Source: Camphora micrantha (lineage: Eukaryota > Streptophyta > Magnoliopsida > Laurales > Lauraceae). From it: 64,000 nt of DNA. Location of the stretch: NCBI GenBank assembly GCA_003546025.1, contig QPKB01000004.1, forward strand, positions 16,596,570 through 16,660,569. Reading direction: 5' to 3'. The translations under genes were made by a program, and so were the position numbers. Positions 23,301-36,900 of the stretch are shown in pieces. Each line of letters starts with the position of its first letter. The stretch's first letter is position 1. A model generated the notes under the pieces. The model was not told the origin of the DNA. It did not search any database and was given only the letters and a program-made list of their open reading frames with translations.

Positions 23301-26300
23301 ATCATTTGACCATGTGATTCCTTTAAACTTCATTGACCACATAGGGTCCTTTAGCATCATCATTGACCCTGAAGGTCCTTAACATCATCTTCAACCACAA
23401 GGTCTCTTGGATATCATCTTTGACCATGTAGGTCCTTAAACATCATCTTTGACCAAGGAGGTCCGTAAACATCATCTTTGAACATGACGGTCCTTAAACA
23501 TATCATTATGCTCTTGTGGCCTTTGGATGGGAGTATATTCCTATATGGCGCTAAGCAGTTAAGGTGTCACTTGGTTCCTTGTTATACATATAAGCCGAAT
23601 CACCTAACCAACATCACATTCACTTAACTCAATCTCTTCTCATTTTAAAAATATGATTTAATATTTGATCTCATCATCCAAAAAGGGTTTGGTTATGCCT
23701 TCTGCCCACAATTGCCCTTGATTAACATTGCCTCCATCAGTTTCAAAATTGGTATTCATTATGAGAGGCGCAAACCACATAACCCTTCCCTTCTAGATGT
23801 ACTTAGTTCTTTGGTTCCAATGTAACATGGGAATATATATAAAATAGTTTGTGTTCCAATGAGAAGTCATTAGCCATTATAACACAGTCTCAAGTCGCAT
23901 GTTTATCATAAATCTCAAAATGGACTGCTAATCTGAAAACAACAATTAAGCATTATAACAATGGCCTAGCAGTCCGTCCTTTCATGAATTTGACCCAAGA
24001 GGGAAACTAAAAATGAATTCAGTAATTGTAAAACTCATCTTGAGTTCAGCCATTAACAGTTAATACTGATCATATGGTTGGGTTAGACCCCTCTTGAACC
24101 CCATTAATGATTTCAGGTGAGAACCAAGATGCCAAGACTATTGATACCCTTCAATAAGCCATTAAAAAATATATATGTAATTCAAAGAGTGTTTCATCAA
24201 ACAGTAAGTGTGTGTACCAAATTACTCGATAATGATATTTCATCGAACAATACATGTGCATCCTACATGATTATTTCATCAAACAGTAGGTGTGCAATAA
24301 ATTACTCCATTATTATTCACACCTAAAACTCCTTTAGTGGAGTTTGGACAATGCATAAATCCCCTTTTGGGGTCAGCCAATAGGGCTGCCATTCATGGGC
24401 TCATAACCATAAATTCAAAGAAAACGTTATTGGTAATGGGTGCATCCATAGATTGCGTATTTTTGGTCACCTCATATATGCAATCGTCGCTCGGTAGACT
24501 TGCGAAACACTATAGGTCATCCAGAAGTGGATCTTATCCTTCTTATTCCTTGTTTCTCCCTTCGATCTCCTCTAGTTTCTCTTCTAAATTTTCAAGATGA
24601 GACTAGGGTTAGTGCGAGGATTGAAAAGAGGAGAGAAAGAAGGCCTTAGGGTTGCAAATGGGAAGAGGCATATCCCAAGGATGCCTCGGGCCTTGTGCGC
24701 AAAAAAAAAAAAAAAAAAAAACATTTCCCTACAAGTTTATTAATCTCCATCATTTAATGATAGTCATGGGTCCCAAAACTTAAACATAAGCCCAATAATA
24801 ATTCCCTTAACGCAAATCGCAGGCCCCAACTTCTCTACATATAATTCAACTGTCAAAGAATTAAATCCTTGGGTCCCACAAATGACTTGAGACCAAACAT
24901 GCAACAAAATTAAATTAACAAACCCCAAAACTAAAAAAAAAATCCAGCACCTTTAATCTATTTTATTCTAAAATTTGGGGATATTACACATTTTGGACTT
25001 GGTTTTGAGGATTTTTGCTAGGTATTAGGGATTTATAAGGATAGTTTAATGAAGAGTGATGAAATTGAAGGAAAAATAGGAAAAAGAAGAATAAGAAAAT
25101 AAAACAAAGAAAGAGAAAATGCTTTCTGGATTGTTTGCTCTAATAGCAAGTAAAACTTTAAAACTACAACCAAATCAGATAAACAGCTTAAATATTAGAG
25201 AAGAAGAGGAAGGAGTTAGAGAAGAAGATTAGGGTTTTAGAGGAGAGAGAATTTGGAGAAAACCATGAGGACTGATCAGTCATCCCTAAAATGACCAGAC
25301 CTAATACTTGTATTTATATGGTTCACTATTTTTGGAAATTACAAAAAATTCCTTATCATATTTTTCCATTATTACAAATCATAACTACTAGAAAATCACA
25401 GTCAAGTCCCTAGCTTTTTCTCAATAGAATCCACCTCTGGGTGCTTGGTGGGCTCATGAAAAACATGAATGGTAGTTCTGCCTCAGTGCTGTGTAATAGT
25501 AGTCACCATGGAAACAAAATTCGTTCACAAATTGCAAATAGGTCACTTGCAGCATTAAATTTTAATGTGCCCCTCTTGCATGGTACATCTGGGATGTGTC
25601 GAGTTCACTCAGTGGTTGGGATTTGTAGCGGAACTTGAGGATAGAGAGGTCGGATAATTAATGTTTTTTTCAAGTATAGCTTTTTTTTATTAACATAAAC
25701 ACGATGGTTAATAATGGCCAATGAGGTGGGGGAGAGGTGTGTTATGGGATTGGGTTTTTGATAGGTCTGTGGGTCCACTGTGGTAAACATTGTTGTGCAG
25801 AGGAAGGAGTGTTTTTGGACTCATACCAGTTTATCTGAAGAATGACTACCCAAAACCCATTTTGTATATTTGAAATTTATGGAGATGCATCCCTTTTCCA
25901 GGTGGGACTGATCAAGCACATTATTCCAAAAGCATAAACAGTTTGGAGAATTTACTTGACGCAAAGGTGACTTTGATTTTTTATTGGTTTAAGGAATCTA
26001 TGGGCTTTTCCATTCAGTGTTTTTAATTTTGATTTCTTCATAGTCCAGACAAATGTTATAGATCTCATTCCTCTCTCTCTTTCTCTCAATAGGTTTGCAC
26101 TGTTGAAGACAGGGAAGAGCTAGAAAATCTTGTGGCTTCTCCTTATTTGAAAGTTTATGGTTATGGTCCTGATAATAGTTCTTCAAGTTGTATTCTGACT
26201 TACATTAAAAAACTTGAAGAAATAAATTGCAAGGTCTGCTGTTTTTATTATTTTTGCCACTTGGCTTTGCTTTCTTCCTATCATGTTTAACATATTGCTA

Positions 26301-27851
26301 TTCCTATTCTGGCTTGTGAGAGCAGTGTACATCCATGATGAAAGAGAAGATTGATGATCAAAAAGATTTTCAGAAGAAACGGAAGTTACTATGGAGGGTC
26401 CATGAGAATCTGACTTTTTGTTTGGAAAGTCTTGGTCTTTGGGGAGCGACCCAAGTGAGTGCTAATTTTAGTGATTCTGTCACTGTGACATGTTGAATAT
26501 CTCTTCTTCTGTTCTTGTGGATCATACCCTTTTTTTCTAGCTGAAGTTGTGGATCAATCCAGGTCTTTGAAGCACATATACGTATTCATTTCTGCAGTTC
26601 CAATACATGGTCTTATCTGTTGTTTGCTTTCTTCCTACATGTGAACTGACATGTTTTTTTGTATTCATGTGAAAGGCTGTTCGCGTCCTTTCAAGTGATG
26701 GCCGTTTTGAACTTTCCAAAATAATAGAGACAAATGACAAAGCCAATGATAAGTTAACAGATCTATATTTAACTCAAGCCGCAACAGTTTTTCCATCTGA
26801 TATCATGACAGGTATGAATTATGTTTTGAATCTCTTACACAAGCTTGTGCCATATTTACCTACCAAAACATATCTGTATTTCGTTATGTGCATAAGTGGG
26901 ATTTTATTTATTTGGGTGGGAAGCTCTAGAAGAATGCTGAAGAAGTCGAAGACCAATGCTCCATCAGGAGTGATCCCTTTTTGGGTCAGGATTCAGTGAA
27001 TCAGTGGTCTCCATCTATCTGGATTGCGCACAATGAAGGATGCTATTTTTGACAGATACAGGAATGTCCAATTAAGACTTTGAACAAATAGGCTCTTAGA
27101 CAATGTTGGTTTTAAAAATTATCATGAATCCTGTATTCTAATGTTACATTAAATTCAGTTACTAAACTATAGATTTAATCTGTTGGAAGATATGAAACTT
27201 CCTTGCAGAACCTCCACTCAAACAAACACGGAAAAGACTTCGACTTGGATGGAATCTAGACCGAAAGTCTGCCAAATGACAGATACACTCCTCACTATGC
27301 ATAAAAGATCTCCAAAAATATTCAGAGAGTCCACAGAGGCGGGTGACAAAAACTACACAGAAATCTTTGATGAAAAAAAAAAAAAAAAAAGCAGGTCTCA
27401 GCAGTCGAAACCAAGAGCCAACTAAGAATTTCAAATTCGGAAACCCAGAGAAGAGGGCTCTAATACCATGTAAATCAAGAGAAAGAAGATATGAGATGTC
27501 GTATCCCTCAATGGACGAGACTACAGTCCTTCCATATAGATATTGGATACAAGGGAAATTAATCAGCCATGTAAAAACTCAGCAGTCAATCACCCTTAAT
27601 CAAGGTTGTTACAATCCTAAATGATGCAACCTAATCTCTAGGGATTATAGCAATGTATTGGACAATATATGTGTATATCAAATCAGTAACCCTGCCGATA
27701 CGGTAGCCCATGGGATCCCTGCAGATACGGTAGTCCACGGGACCAGCTAACAGCCTGGAGTTAATGCCATTCCTCTGCCCAGACATTGCATGTGGGACAC
27801 AGGCTGTAGGCCTCTTTCTTTTGTCTTTTCCTGGCCTCCTAATCTTCTTTC

Positions 27852-27906
<55 letters not shown>

Positions 27907-30900
27907 GTCTTGTTTCTTTGCATAGAATACATAGGAATATATATGCCATAACTGGTAAAAAACGATGATATACAAACACGAAGATCAATTGACCTCTCCT
28001 TTAATGGAAGGTGAATTAAGAGAAGATGGGAAATGAATATCCAACCATCACTCTAGTAATTCAAATCCTAGGAAGGTCAAGGTCTCATCTACCTTGCTAC
28101 CTCGTATCCTTCACTCCTCACCTCATATCATTTACACTTCACCTCTTTAATAATCCTTCAATAGAGTTGATTTGACTATGAATTTCTATGTATTCTATTG
28201 CAAACAAATAAGTCCCTAAGTCTTTTTGGCGCTTTGTTTTGACTTCACTAAGCATCTTCCGCTGGTTTTGATTACTTAGTATGTAATATAGACTGAGACG
28301 AAGTGGCAGGATCAAAAGAAATTAAATTGATAGCCTGGCGAGCACCTTATCTTTCGAAGGTAAGCCCTTAACGAGGATATTGACGTGGCGAGTAAGGCTT
28401 TTTCATTTGAGGTCGTTTAAGGCTGAAATTCTATTGTTTAGGGGCTCAGATCTCATTTTCCTGAGAAAACTTAGTATTTATATTAAGTCTTGGATTTTTA
28501 ATGGTCTACAATGATGTAGGGAAAATGACTAGTTTTTAGACCTTTTGAAGCCTACAATACCCAAGAATTATTTCAATGGACTAAGATCCTTTATATCAAG
28601 GGACCCAGATCTTTGTATAATACCCTATGAGCTTGCATAATGCTAATATGTAGGCTAGCTTATGGGGCCTACTTGGATGCATGCCAATTGTGACGTTTTG
28701 GTTATTTCATTATATATATTATTTATTTTATTATTATTATGTAATTGATTGTATTTTAGTTAAATATGCAGTTAGTCTAAGTGGGGACCACGTTAGGCTT
28801 AAGTTTGGTGAGATAGGTTTGTTGGATAGGTGTCTTGACCCATAGTTAACCTGGGCCCAGTTTAGTAGGTATAATTCTTATCTAATCCAAACTCTTATTT
28901 TTTTTTTTTTAGAACCCAAACTCTATGCCCTTAAGAATTTAAGTTAGATTACAACTCCTATTATTATTCCCTATTTATACACCACCACCACATTCTTTTA
29001 TTTTCACACGCAACTCTCTCTCTCTTCCAACTTTTCTCTGGGATAGCACCTTGGGCTTTGGCAATAGGAATTCTAGACTGTTTCCCTCAACCGCGGACCT
29101 CAGGCAAGTACCTAAACATAATTTATGAATTTAATGTTTGTGTTTTTTGTTGATTCGTGTGTGGATGCATGTAGAAACCCTTTGATGCCCTTTTTCATGT
29201 GATATAATGTGGTTATGCGATGAGATTTTTTGAGAAAAAAACGTTTTACATTTATGATTTTGCGTAATTGGGTAATACTTAGATTGGGTGGGTGGTTGGT
29301 GTGACTTGGATACAATTCACACCCATTGGAAACCGTGCAGCCAAGATTGAATACAATTCCAGAACAGATCGTCTCGATGTGTTACCACAGATTTGGATTG
29401 TGGGGCCTAGGTGGACTCCACTGATGTTTGATCAGGACCGTAGATCTGGGAGTAGACTCATGGGTGACCCCATTGATGCAGGTCCCACATGGAGTGAACC
29501 CCGTTTGGCTGCCATCTTGTGTTTACAATCTGGGAAGCGTGAGTACTCTTGGGATATTTTAATTGTATTTAATCATGTTATGGGACCCACTGGACAATCT
29601 GATCATAGATCTGGTCTGGTCATCCGGCCATATTGGACTGGGCGACATGTACTTGTAAGTTTGATCATGGGTTATTGAACAGTGGGGCCCACTATCCTAG
29701 TATTTTGCTACGTTAGGCGTGAGGCAATGTTTGAAACTGGGTTCTGTGCATATGGGGTGGGACGGCCTGACCTTTACATGTTTTGGAAACAAAAAAATAA
29801 ATAAATAAAGGGATGAGAGACCAGAGACCCATGTGGCAGAACAGTGAGTTCTGTTAAAGATTTGTTACCATTATGGAATTAGAAAAAGGCCCTGTTTGTT
29901 TTATAAATCCCAAATTAAGTCCTTTGACTATTTGAATGTGGAAAATGTTTTGAATAGGGTCCTCAAGTTTTCTAAAAATTGTAAACTAAGGTTATTTGTC
30001 ATTATTTGCAAATTAAATATTAAATGATATATTTGGTTTTTAATATGTTAAAATTATATTTTTGAACTCTATTAAGTGGATCTTTAGACTAAGTAAATAC
30101 CATCCGGGCACACGGTATCTTACTAACATGAGGTTTAGTGCCTGGTATGACCTCGGGGAAATCCTAATGGATTTGAGCTCAACCCATCGCTATTGGAAAA
30201 CCCTTAATTGGGTCTATGCACCATTAGTTGAGAAGGGGTGCGTTGATCTTTTATCTATTAGAGATTCATGTGGTTGTTGGGTACGAGACCTTATGTTTGA
30301 CCTTAGGATTGGCTTGTGATAATTCCTTGACCTTCGGGTTTGCATACATAATTGAGATTGATGTTGGTCTATTAGTTGCATATGCTATGTTGATTGGATA
30401 TAGACTGTGATGTGGCCTGGCAATTGATTGAGATATTGTAGAGGTTTAATTGAATGATTTGATTTGGTATTCGATTATGGATTATTGTGCAGCCAGCCCT
30501 TCACTTTGACATAGGTTTTTGTGTCAGAGCTTTACAGATCATTAGGTGTATTATACTATGATATGTATACATATGTATATTGATTGGGTCATATTCGAAC
30601 GACTACAGTTGTGTTTGGACGGCTGATCACCGATGTGTACGGACACTGTAATATCCGCATTTCGAACTGGTTTATTCGGCCTACGATTTCGATTACGAAC
30701 CGGTTTATGACCGCCAGCCTTCAAACGGGTTTTCCCGCTTTATAGTTAGGGCTGACCACCCAAAACAGTAGCAGTGCTTCTGTGTGATTATTGTATTGCT
30801 CTATTTGTGTAGATTGGATTTAGGTTATATGTTCTTTTCGTCATTATGTGGTGTTATTCTCTTATGATCATTACTTGTCATTACTCACATTGATCTTGTA

Positions 30901-33900
30901 TTTTATTTATAAATTATGCTTTCGCACTTGCTGTTTACTTTGTTTATTGGTGCATAGATACCGATCCCTACCCTACTGTGGAGACAGAGGATGGTCAAAC
31001 GTTTCAAGCGTTTGAACCAGTTGACGAATCTGAGTGGAGAGCCGGAGATGGCTACGAAGCCGTCTGAGACCACTATGCTTTGCTAAAGTGCCCACCATGC
31101 CATTGGTTGCTCCTCCAACATGCTGAAAAACCATTACAAGAGGATAAGCTTTTAATGTCATTCAAATAGAACTGAAATTTCCATGAAGCCTTGTCCCATT
31201 TAGATACCCATGCAATAGCTTTAAGGGAATCACTCTATACAATCATACTATCTTGAAAGGAATGTGTAAAAATATGGATAGCTTCCAAGATGGCGAACAG
31301 ATCCTCCTCATTTGAATCCCTGACACTCACTGCTTAGAAAATAAGAATAAAACTTCTCCTTTGTTTTTGCATAAGACTCCAATTCCTGCCGGGCCGGGTT
31401 TCCCTCTAGCTGCCTCATCAACATTAAATTTTAAGACACCTAGAGGAGGAGGAGGAGGAGAAGAAGAAATCACGATCCTTTCCTTAGACAGCCCACAAGA
31501 CATACATGCCTCCAAATTATGAATGATGTTATCTGGCATCACATTTTAAAATTCTTCTCTTATTGAAACCCATTTAGCAATCCTTAAAACCATTGATGAT
31601 AAGATAGCCTCTGAAGACATCGACGAATCTTTGAAGATGCAATAGTTTCTTTCTTTTCATTCAGACCAAAAGATGGAAAAGGGCGCCATCCTCCATAGAA
31701 AAACCCTACAACCGTGAAAGGGGGTGAGCCTCCAGCCGACCACCATCTCATTATTTTTTGAGTTACTACAATGCTTCTTTGTTTGTTAAACTGTTTCTTG
31801 GCATTTTTTTCTTCTTTTTATAACATGACTTGGACTTGCTATCTCATTGTTGCAACAATGAGCACCTTCCAACCAGTTGCTTTATTTTAGATTTTACATA
31901 ATGGTCTCTGGGATCTCCACTACAATAGCTTATAGTTGATAGCTCGCATTTTCACATTGATTTTTTGTTTTGTTTTAGTTTTTTCTCTATTAAAAGTTCA
32001 TTGATATATTATTTGCTTTATAGGTGATTTCAATTGAATATATTCGACATTGATTGGGGCTATGCAATACACAACTCCTTGATTCTTTTGTTTTCGCTAT
32101 GATTATAAGATAACTAAATTAATTTTTTCTTCTTGATTTCATAGATGGTATTGGATGTAAGTCCTTGCAACAGGGGGCTTTAGAAGAACCATTTTTCTCA
32201 AAAAAGTTGTTGGTTCTTATTCAGATTCTTTCAACTTATAGGTGCGTTTTAGTTAATCATTTTGGATTATCAGACGCATGTTTTGTGGATGGGTTGATTT
32301 AGTTTTTTTTTCTTACACTTGTGATCTCCTTGTGTTGATTTTGATGTGATAAACTTTGAGAAAATATGTTGGAATGCTACTATTAATGTTTAATCATTTA
32401 TTTATTTACGTACCATTGATGCTGTCTAGAAATAAAAATAAAAGTATGGTTTAAATAGAAATCATTGAAAGGGAACAACAACAACTACTTAAAAATTCAA
32501 ATCCATTTTTTTTAAGTGTGAAGGTCAATCAATGCCGAATTCATCAATTTTGTTAATTTTTTTGTTTGTTAAAACTTTTAATGTTCTTATGCGTTGGGAA
32601 CATAAAACCAGCTAGAGCATCTTATTTCAATTTGTAAGTGACTCCATTGCTGCCCATCCGTGCTGATCCGATGGGGTCCGGCTTGATGGAGTCAGAGGTT
32701 TTTTTTGTGACTGTCTAGGCTTTTTTTCGAACCCTGGTTCCCAACTCGTACAGGTATTGACTGACTCTGAGTTGACTTTATCAAGTCGACTCTATGCTAG
32801 ACGAGATTTAAACCACGGTTTGGAGATTCTAAGACTAATATGTGGGTGTCTGTTTTGAGTCAAGGACTCACTTATTTGTATTTTAAAAGAACTGATGTCA
32901 ATTGTTATCAGTATCAGTTCCTTTCTTGTGCATTAGGGGGCTGATTAGGCTCAAAATGAGTTTGAGGCCTTCATACATGGGTGTGGTGCCATGAGCTTAA
33001 TGCCATAGTCATATGCCTCTAGATAAGCCAAATATTGGGTCACAATAGTTGGCTTATCTAGAGTAAGCCAGTTCATGCATGCTCCCAAGATTGATCATTT
33101 GGCTGCAGTTTACAAAATTCTCAAATACTTTAAAGGGTAACCTGGCCAAATTATCTTATATAAATTACATGGGCACATGAGAGCAGAAGCCATACTGATG
33201 CTGATTGGGCTGGATTCGAAACAAACAAAGGATCTACAACAGGTTTCTATAATATTATTGGTGGAAATCTTGTTTCTATGAAAAGTAGGAAATAAGTAGT
33301 TACTGCAAAATCAGGTGCTGAGGCATGGTCCTTGGATGCTGTGAGTTGTTATGGCTGAGGATATTATTAGAAGAAATGGGTTTCAAGCAAAGCAGACCCT
33401 TGGTTTTGCATTGTGACCATTTGATTCATTAATCAAACTAGCCAAGAATCCAGTATATTATGAGAAAAGAAAGTATGTGGTACTTGATTGTCATTTCTTC
33501 AGGGAAAATATTAAAGAAAAAGATGTCATACTAGCATATACAAGCATGGTTTAAAATCTCGGTCTCGGTCGCGGTATCGGCCGGGCCAAAAAACCGATAT
33601 GATATCGGTATCGGTCGCGGATATCGGTCCGTCGCGGTCGTCGCGGTGTGATTTTTTTTTTTAATCCAAAAAAATTAGCAAAAATATCCAAAAAATCCAA
33701 AATATTAGAAAATGCTGGAAAACAATATTTTTTTTTCCATTAGTAACAACAATAAATCAAAATCTCGGTCACCTTAAGTTATGAGTCCTGTCTGTGTCGC
33801 AGTTCGCTGTCTTTTCTGGTATTTCATATAATGCAGCCATTATTGATGCTCATTATCAATTTATTAGTGTAAAATATAAGAAAATAAATATAACATATCA

Positions 33901-36900
33901 ATCAACATTTAATACTAACTCAATCATCAAATAAGTTGTGAAATTCAAGACCATGAAGACGACATTAAAATCAGAAACATGATAGTGAGATCGATAAATC
34001 ATAAAGCACTTAGGCATCAAAAGATTCATGGTTTACCTGAACTTAGAGGGGACTAGTAGATAGTAGAGACAATAGAAAGATTGGTGAGTATGAGTGTATT
34101 ACAGATTGACAGCCTAATTCCAAGTGGAGTGTCGCCCTGGCTCGATATCATCATCATCATTTCTTCGGTATTGGCTAGAAAAATATGCTCCATACTGTTG
34201 TGCACCACTACCATACCCATGACCATATTCAGATTGTTCTTGATAAGATGATGAACTATCTTGATCCCCCGTGGATTGAGATGACTGGTTGTACTCATAT
34301 GGCATGAAATAGTGATGAGGGGCATGAAGAGGTCGTTGGGAAATTGGTGGGGCAAGCCTCCCTTGCTCAATTAACATTTGTTCAATAGAAATAAGCAGTG
34401 TTGGTGAAGGGGGTACCCAATTAGGGTCATATGAATAACCTCCATGCTGTCCATACATGACATCTTGTTGGCCAACATAACCCCCATACTGTCCATACAT
34501 GGCACCTTGTTGGCCAACATAACCCCCATGCTGTCCATACATGGCACCTTGGCCAACATAACTCCCATGATGACCATGAGTAGCGGCGCTACTACTACCC
34601 CCTGCCTCAGTCTGTCCAACATGTCTGACATAGCCACGGCGAGGATCTAACTCGGTAGCATCAGGAAAATGTTCAACTGTTTCATAAGTGACATGCTCAT
34701 CATCTCTATAATGACCCTCATCCCCGGGAGAGTCAGGTGGAATTCCTGCTGATGATGAAGAAGTAGAAATACTTGACTCACTCTCCTCGTCCACCTCCTT
34801 TCCTCTTGGCTCACTCGTATCAGGTGCGCGCCCCTGCTGCATTGTCAAATTTATTTCTTCTATCCTTTCTGCAGCCCTCACTGGTTCAGGCCTATCCCCA
34901 GTCAATTCCACCATCAACTCCTCAAACTCTGGGTCTTGATCTAACACTGGTTCTTCTTGTTCCTCCAGCCATTGACCTAATACAGTATCCTCTTCTGAAA
35001 AAATATAGTCCAAATTAATTGGACAGAAATATTCCCGATGATCCTCAAACTGTCTTCTCCTTCTATTTCTGCTCCGGAGCTTGAGGTTGTAGTGGATGTA
35101 GACCAATTTATTTAGCTTCTGCATTGTCAATCTATTTCTTGGTCTAGTATGGATAAATGAGAAGGTGCTCCAGTTTCTTTCACAATTGGAAGATGATGTA
35201 GTTTGACTAAGGACTTTAATAGCAATCGTCCTTAATGCAGGAGCACTCTCTCCATAATTCAACCACCATTCAGCTGGAAAAAAAAATAGAAATGATATTA
35301 GAGTCAATAAAATTATAATAAGTCTCTGAATAATATAGAGACGACATCACAATTAATACCAGGATAAGTCTGTGTGATAGCTCTCCGCGCAGTCGTCGTT
35401 CCAAAGCTTCCAGCACGTACATTGTATATGTCAATCTGAAGATATTAACGTAGAAAAATAAATTAGAGAAATTACAAATTACAATGTTATATACTTTTTT
35501 CCTTAATTATCCTACCTGATTAGTAGCCCAAATTGCTTCATCTGTACTCTCTGCCAATCTTTCAATTACATTTTTTAGTCCCAAACGGATTTCATCAGAT
35601 ATGTGTCCATCCGTAAATTGGGGATTAAAGAAGTATCCTATAAAACCAATGAATTTTAGTCATTGATAAATTAATAAAGTGAGGACTGAGAAGTGAGAAG
35701 AGATTGGAGAGTTGAATACAACAATTCAAGTATTAAAGGAAATAGCCTTTACTTACCAGCAGTGTGTAAATCGTGTTTCAATTGTCGTCCCCATCGATCG
35801 TCGATGATCTTCCAAAACTTTTTGTAATATCTACAATCTGCTTGAATAGCCAGCTTTGATCTCTCCATGGCCTCATGTAAGAAGCCCATTGTTGGCTTAT
35901 CATCGCCATCAACCAATCTAAGAACCTTTATTAGGGGATCAAAAACATTCAAAACACCCTTCACATGAGGCCAAAATTTGTTGGACTCAATTATTTTACA
36001 TACTTCATGAGTAATGGGACTTGGCTTCTTTCCCCATTTTGAATTTATGAACTCATGTGATTTTATCAATCGGAGAAGTCCTTCTCTATACTTGTAAACA
36101 CTTTCGATAGCAATGAAGTGGGTGGCAAATCTAGTGATGCCAAGCCGTAGTAATTCATGGTTGTTTGTATGATTTTTCATCATAGAAATGAGTCTATATG
36201 ACTGATAAAAAAAAATGGTAATCTTCTTTATCTTACCAATCACTTGATGCATGACTTTTCCTTTTGCAATATCTTCAAGCATTAAATCCAGGCAATGTGC
36301 TGCACATGGAGACCAGAAAATCCTTGGCCTTTGTTTCATAAGCATCATTCCTGCAGCCTTCATGTTTGCAGCATTGTCGGTAACAACCTGAACTACACAA
36401 TCAGCCCCAACTTCTTCAATCACCTCATTCAATAACTTATTAATATATTTTGCATCTTGGATGTAATCAGTTGCATCAACTGATTTGATAAACACCGTAC
36501 CCATAGACGAGTAGACTAGAAAATTCAAGAGATGACGATGTGTGATGGTCGTCCACCCATCGCACATTAGTGTGCAACCTCTTTCCTTCCATGCCCATTT
36601 GAAAGTTTGTACTCAAGCCTGCAACTCTTCATACTCTTTCTCAACACAAACATGCCCAATCTCATAAGGGGTGGGTGCCTTTATACCTGGACCATGTTCT
36701 GCAGCTGCATCTAACATGGTGGTGAAATAAGGAGAAGATGCCTTGTTTGGTGGAATGCCTCCATCCAAAAAAAACTTTCCAGTGGCTCTCACTAGATGTT
36801 CTCTTGCTTTACCAAACTTGCCTTTTAATGCTTTCATAATGCTGGGCTGCTTTGATGTTGGTTTTCTATAAGCAAATGGGTCAATTGGCCCCACAACATC

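Larger units (their letters stand above)
10421..25901 (+). other. DCL4 intron between exons c and d (15.5 kb)
   Basis: Bounded by gtaaca and ttccag; exon phases on both sides fit. It contains, in order: a (TTA)n tract, a copia RNase H relic, a complete copia element, a TRIM, a CAGCAAC-rich stretch, a PIF/Harbinger-like element and a solo LTR. I see no coding sequence other than those of mobile elements. Segment 10610-12290 holds nothing I recognise. Confidence 0.85.
26812..32144 (+). other. DCL4 intron between exons g and h (5.3 kb)
   Basis: Bounded by gtatga and ttcatag. Contains an LTR-retrotransposon border at 27475, a (TG)n tract, an LTR-like segment at 28690-31080 and a LINE relic at 31086-31760. 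Segment 27980-28680 holds nothing recognised. Confidence 0.8.

Noticed and set aside
10421..25901. Gene break: two unrelated DCL4 fragments
   Set aside because: The split Gly codon at 10420 is completed at 25902 and the protein continues in family order, so a very long intron explains it better.
27631..27975. Open frame with a long Thr-His repeat
   Set aside because: It is only the (TG)24 microsatellite read on the - strand.
34444..35018. + strand open frames over the hAT transposase exon 4
   Set aside because: Shadows of the spliced transposase on the - strand; repeats in them mirror the Tyr/Gly/Gln tail.
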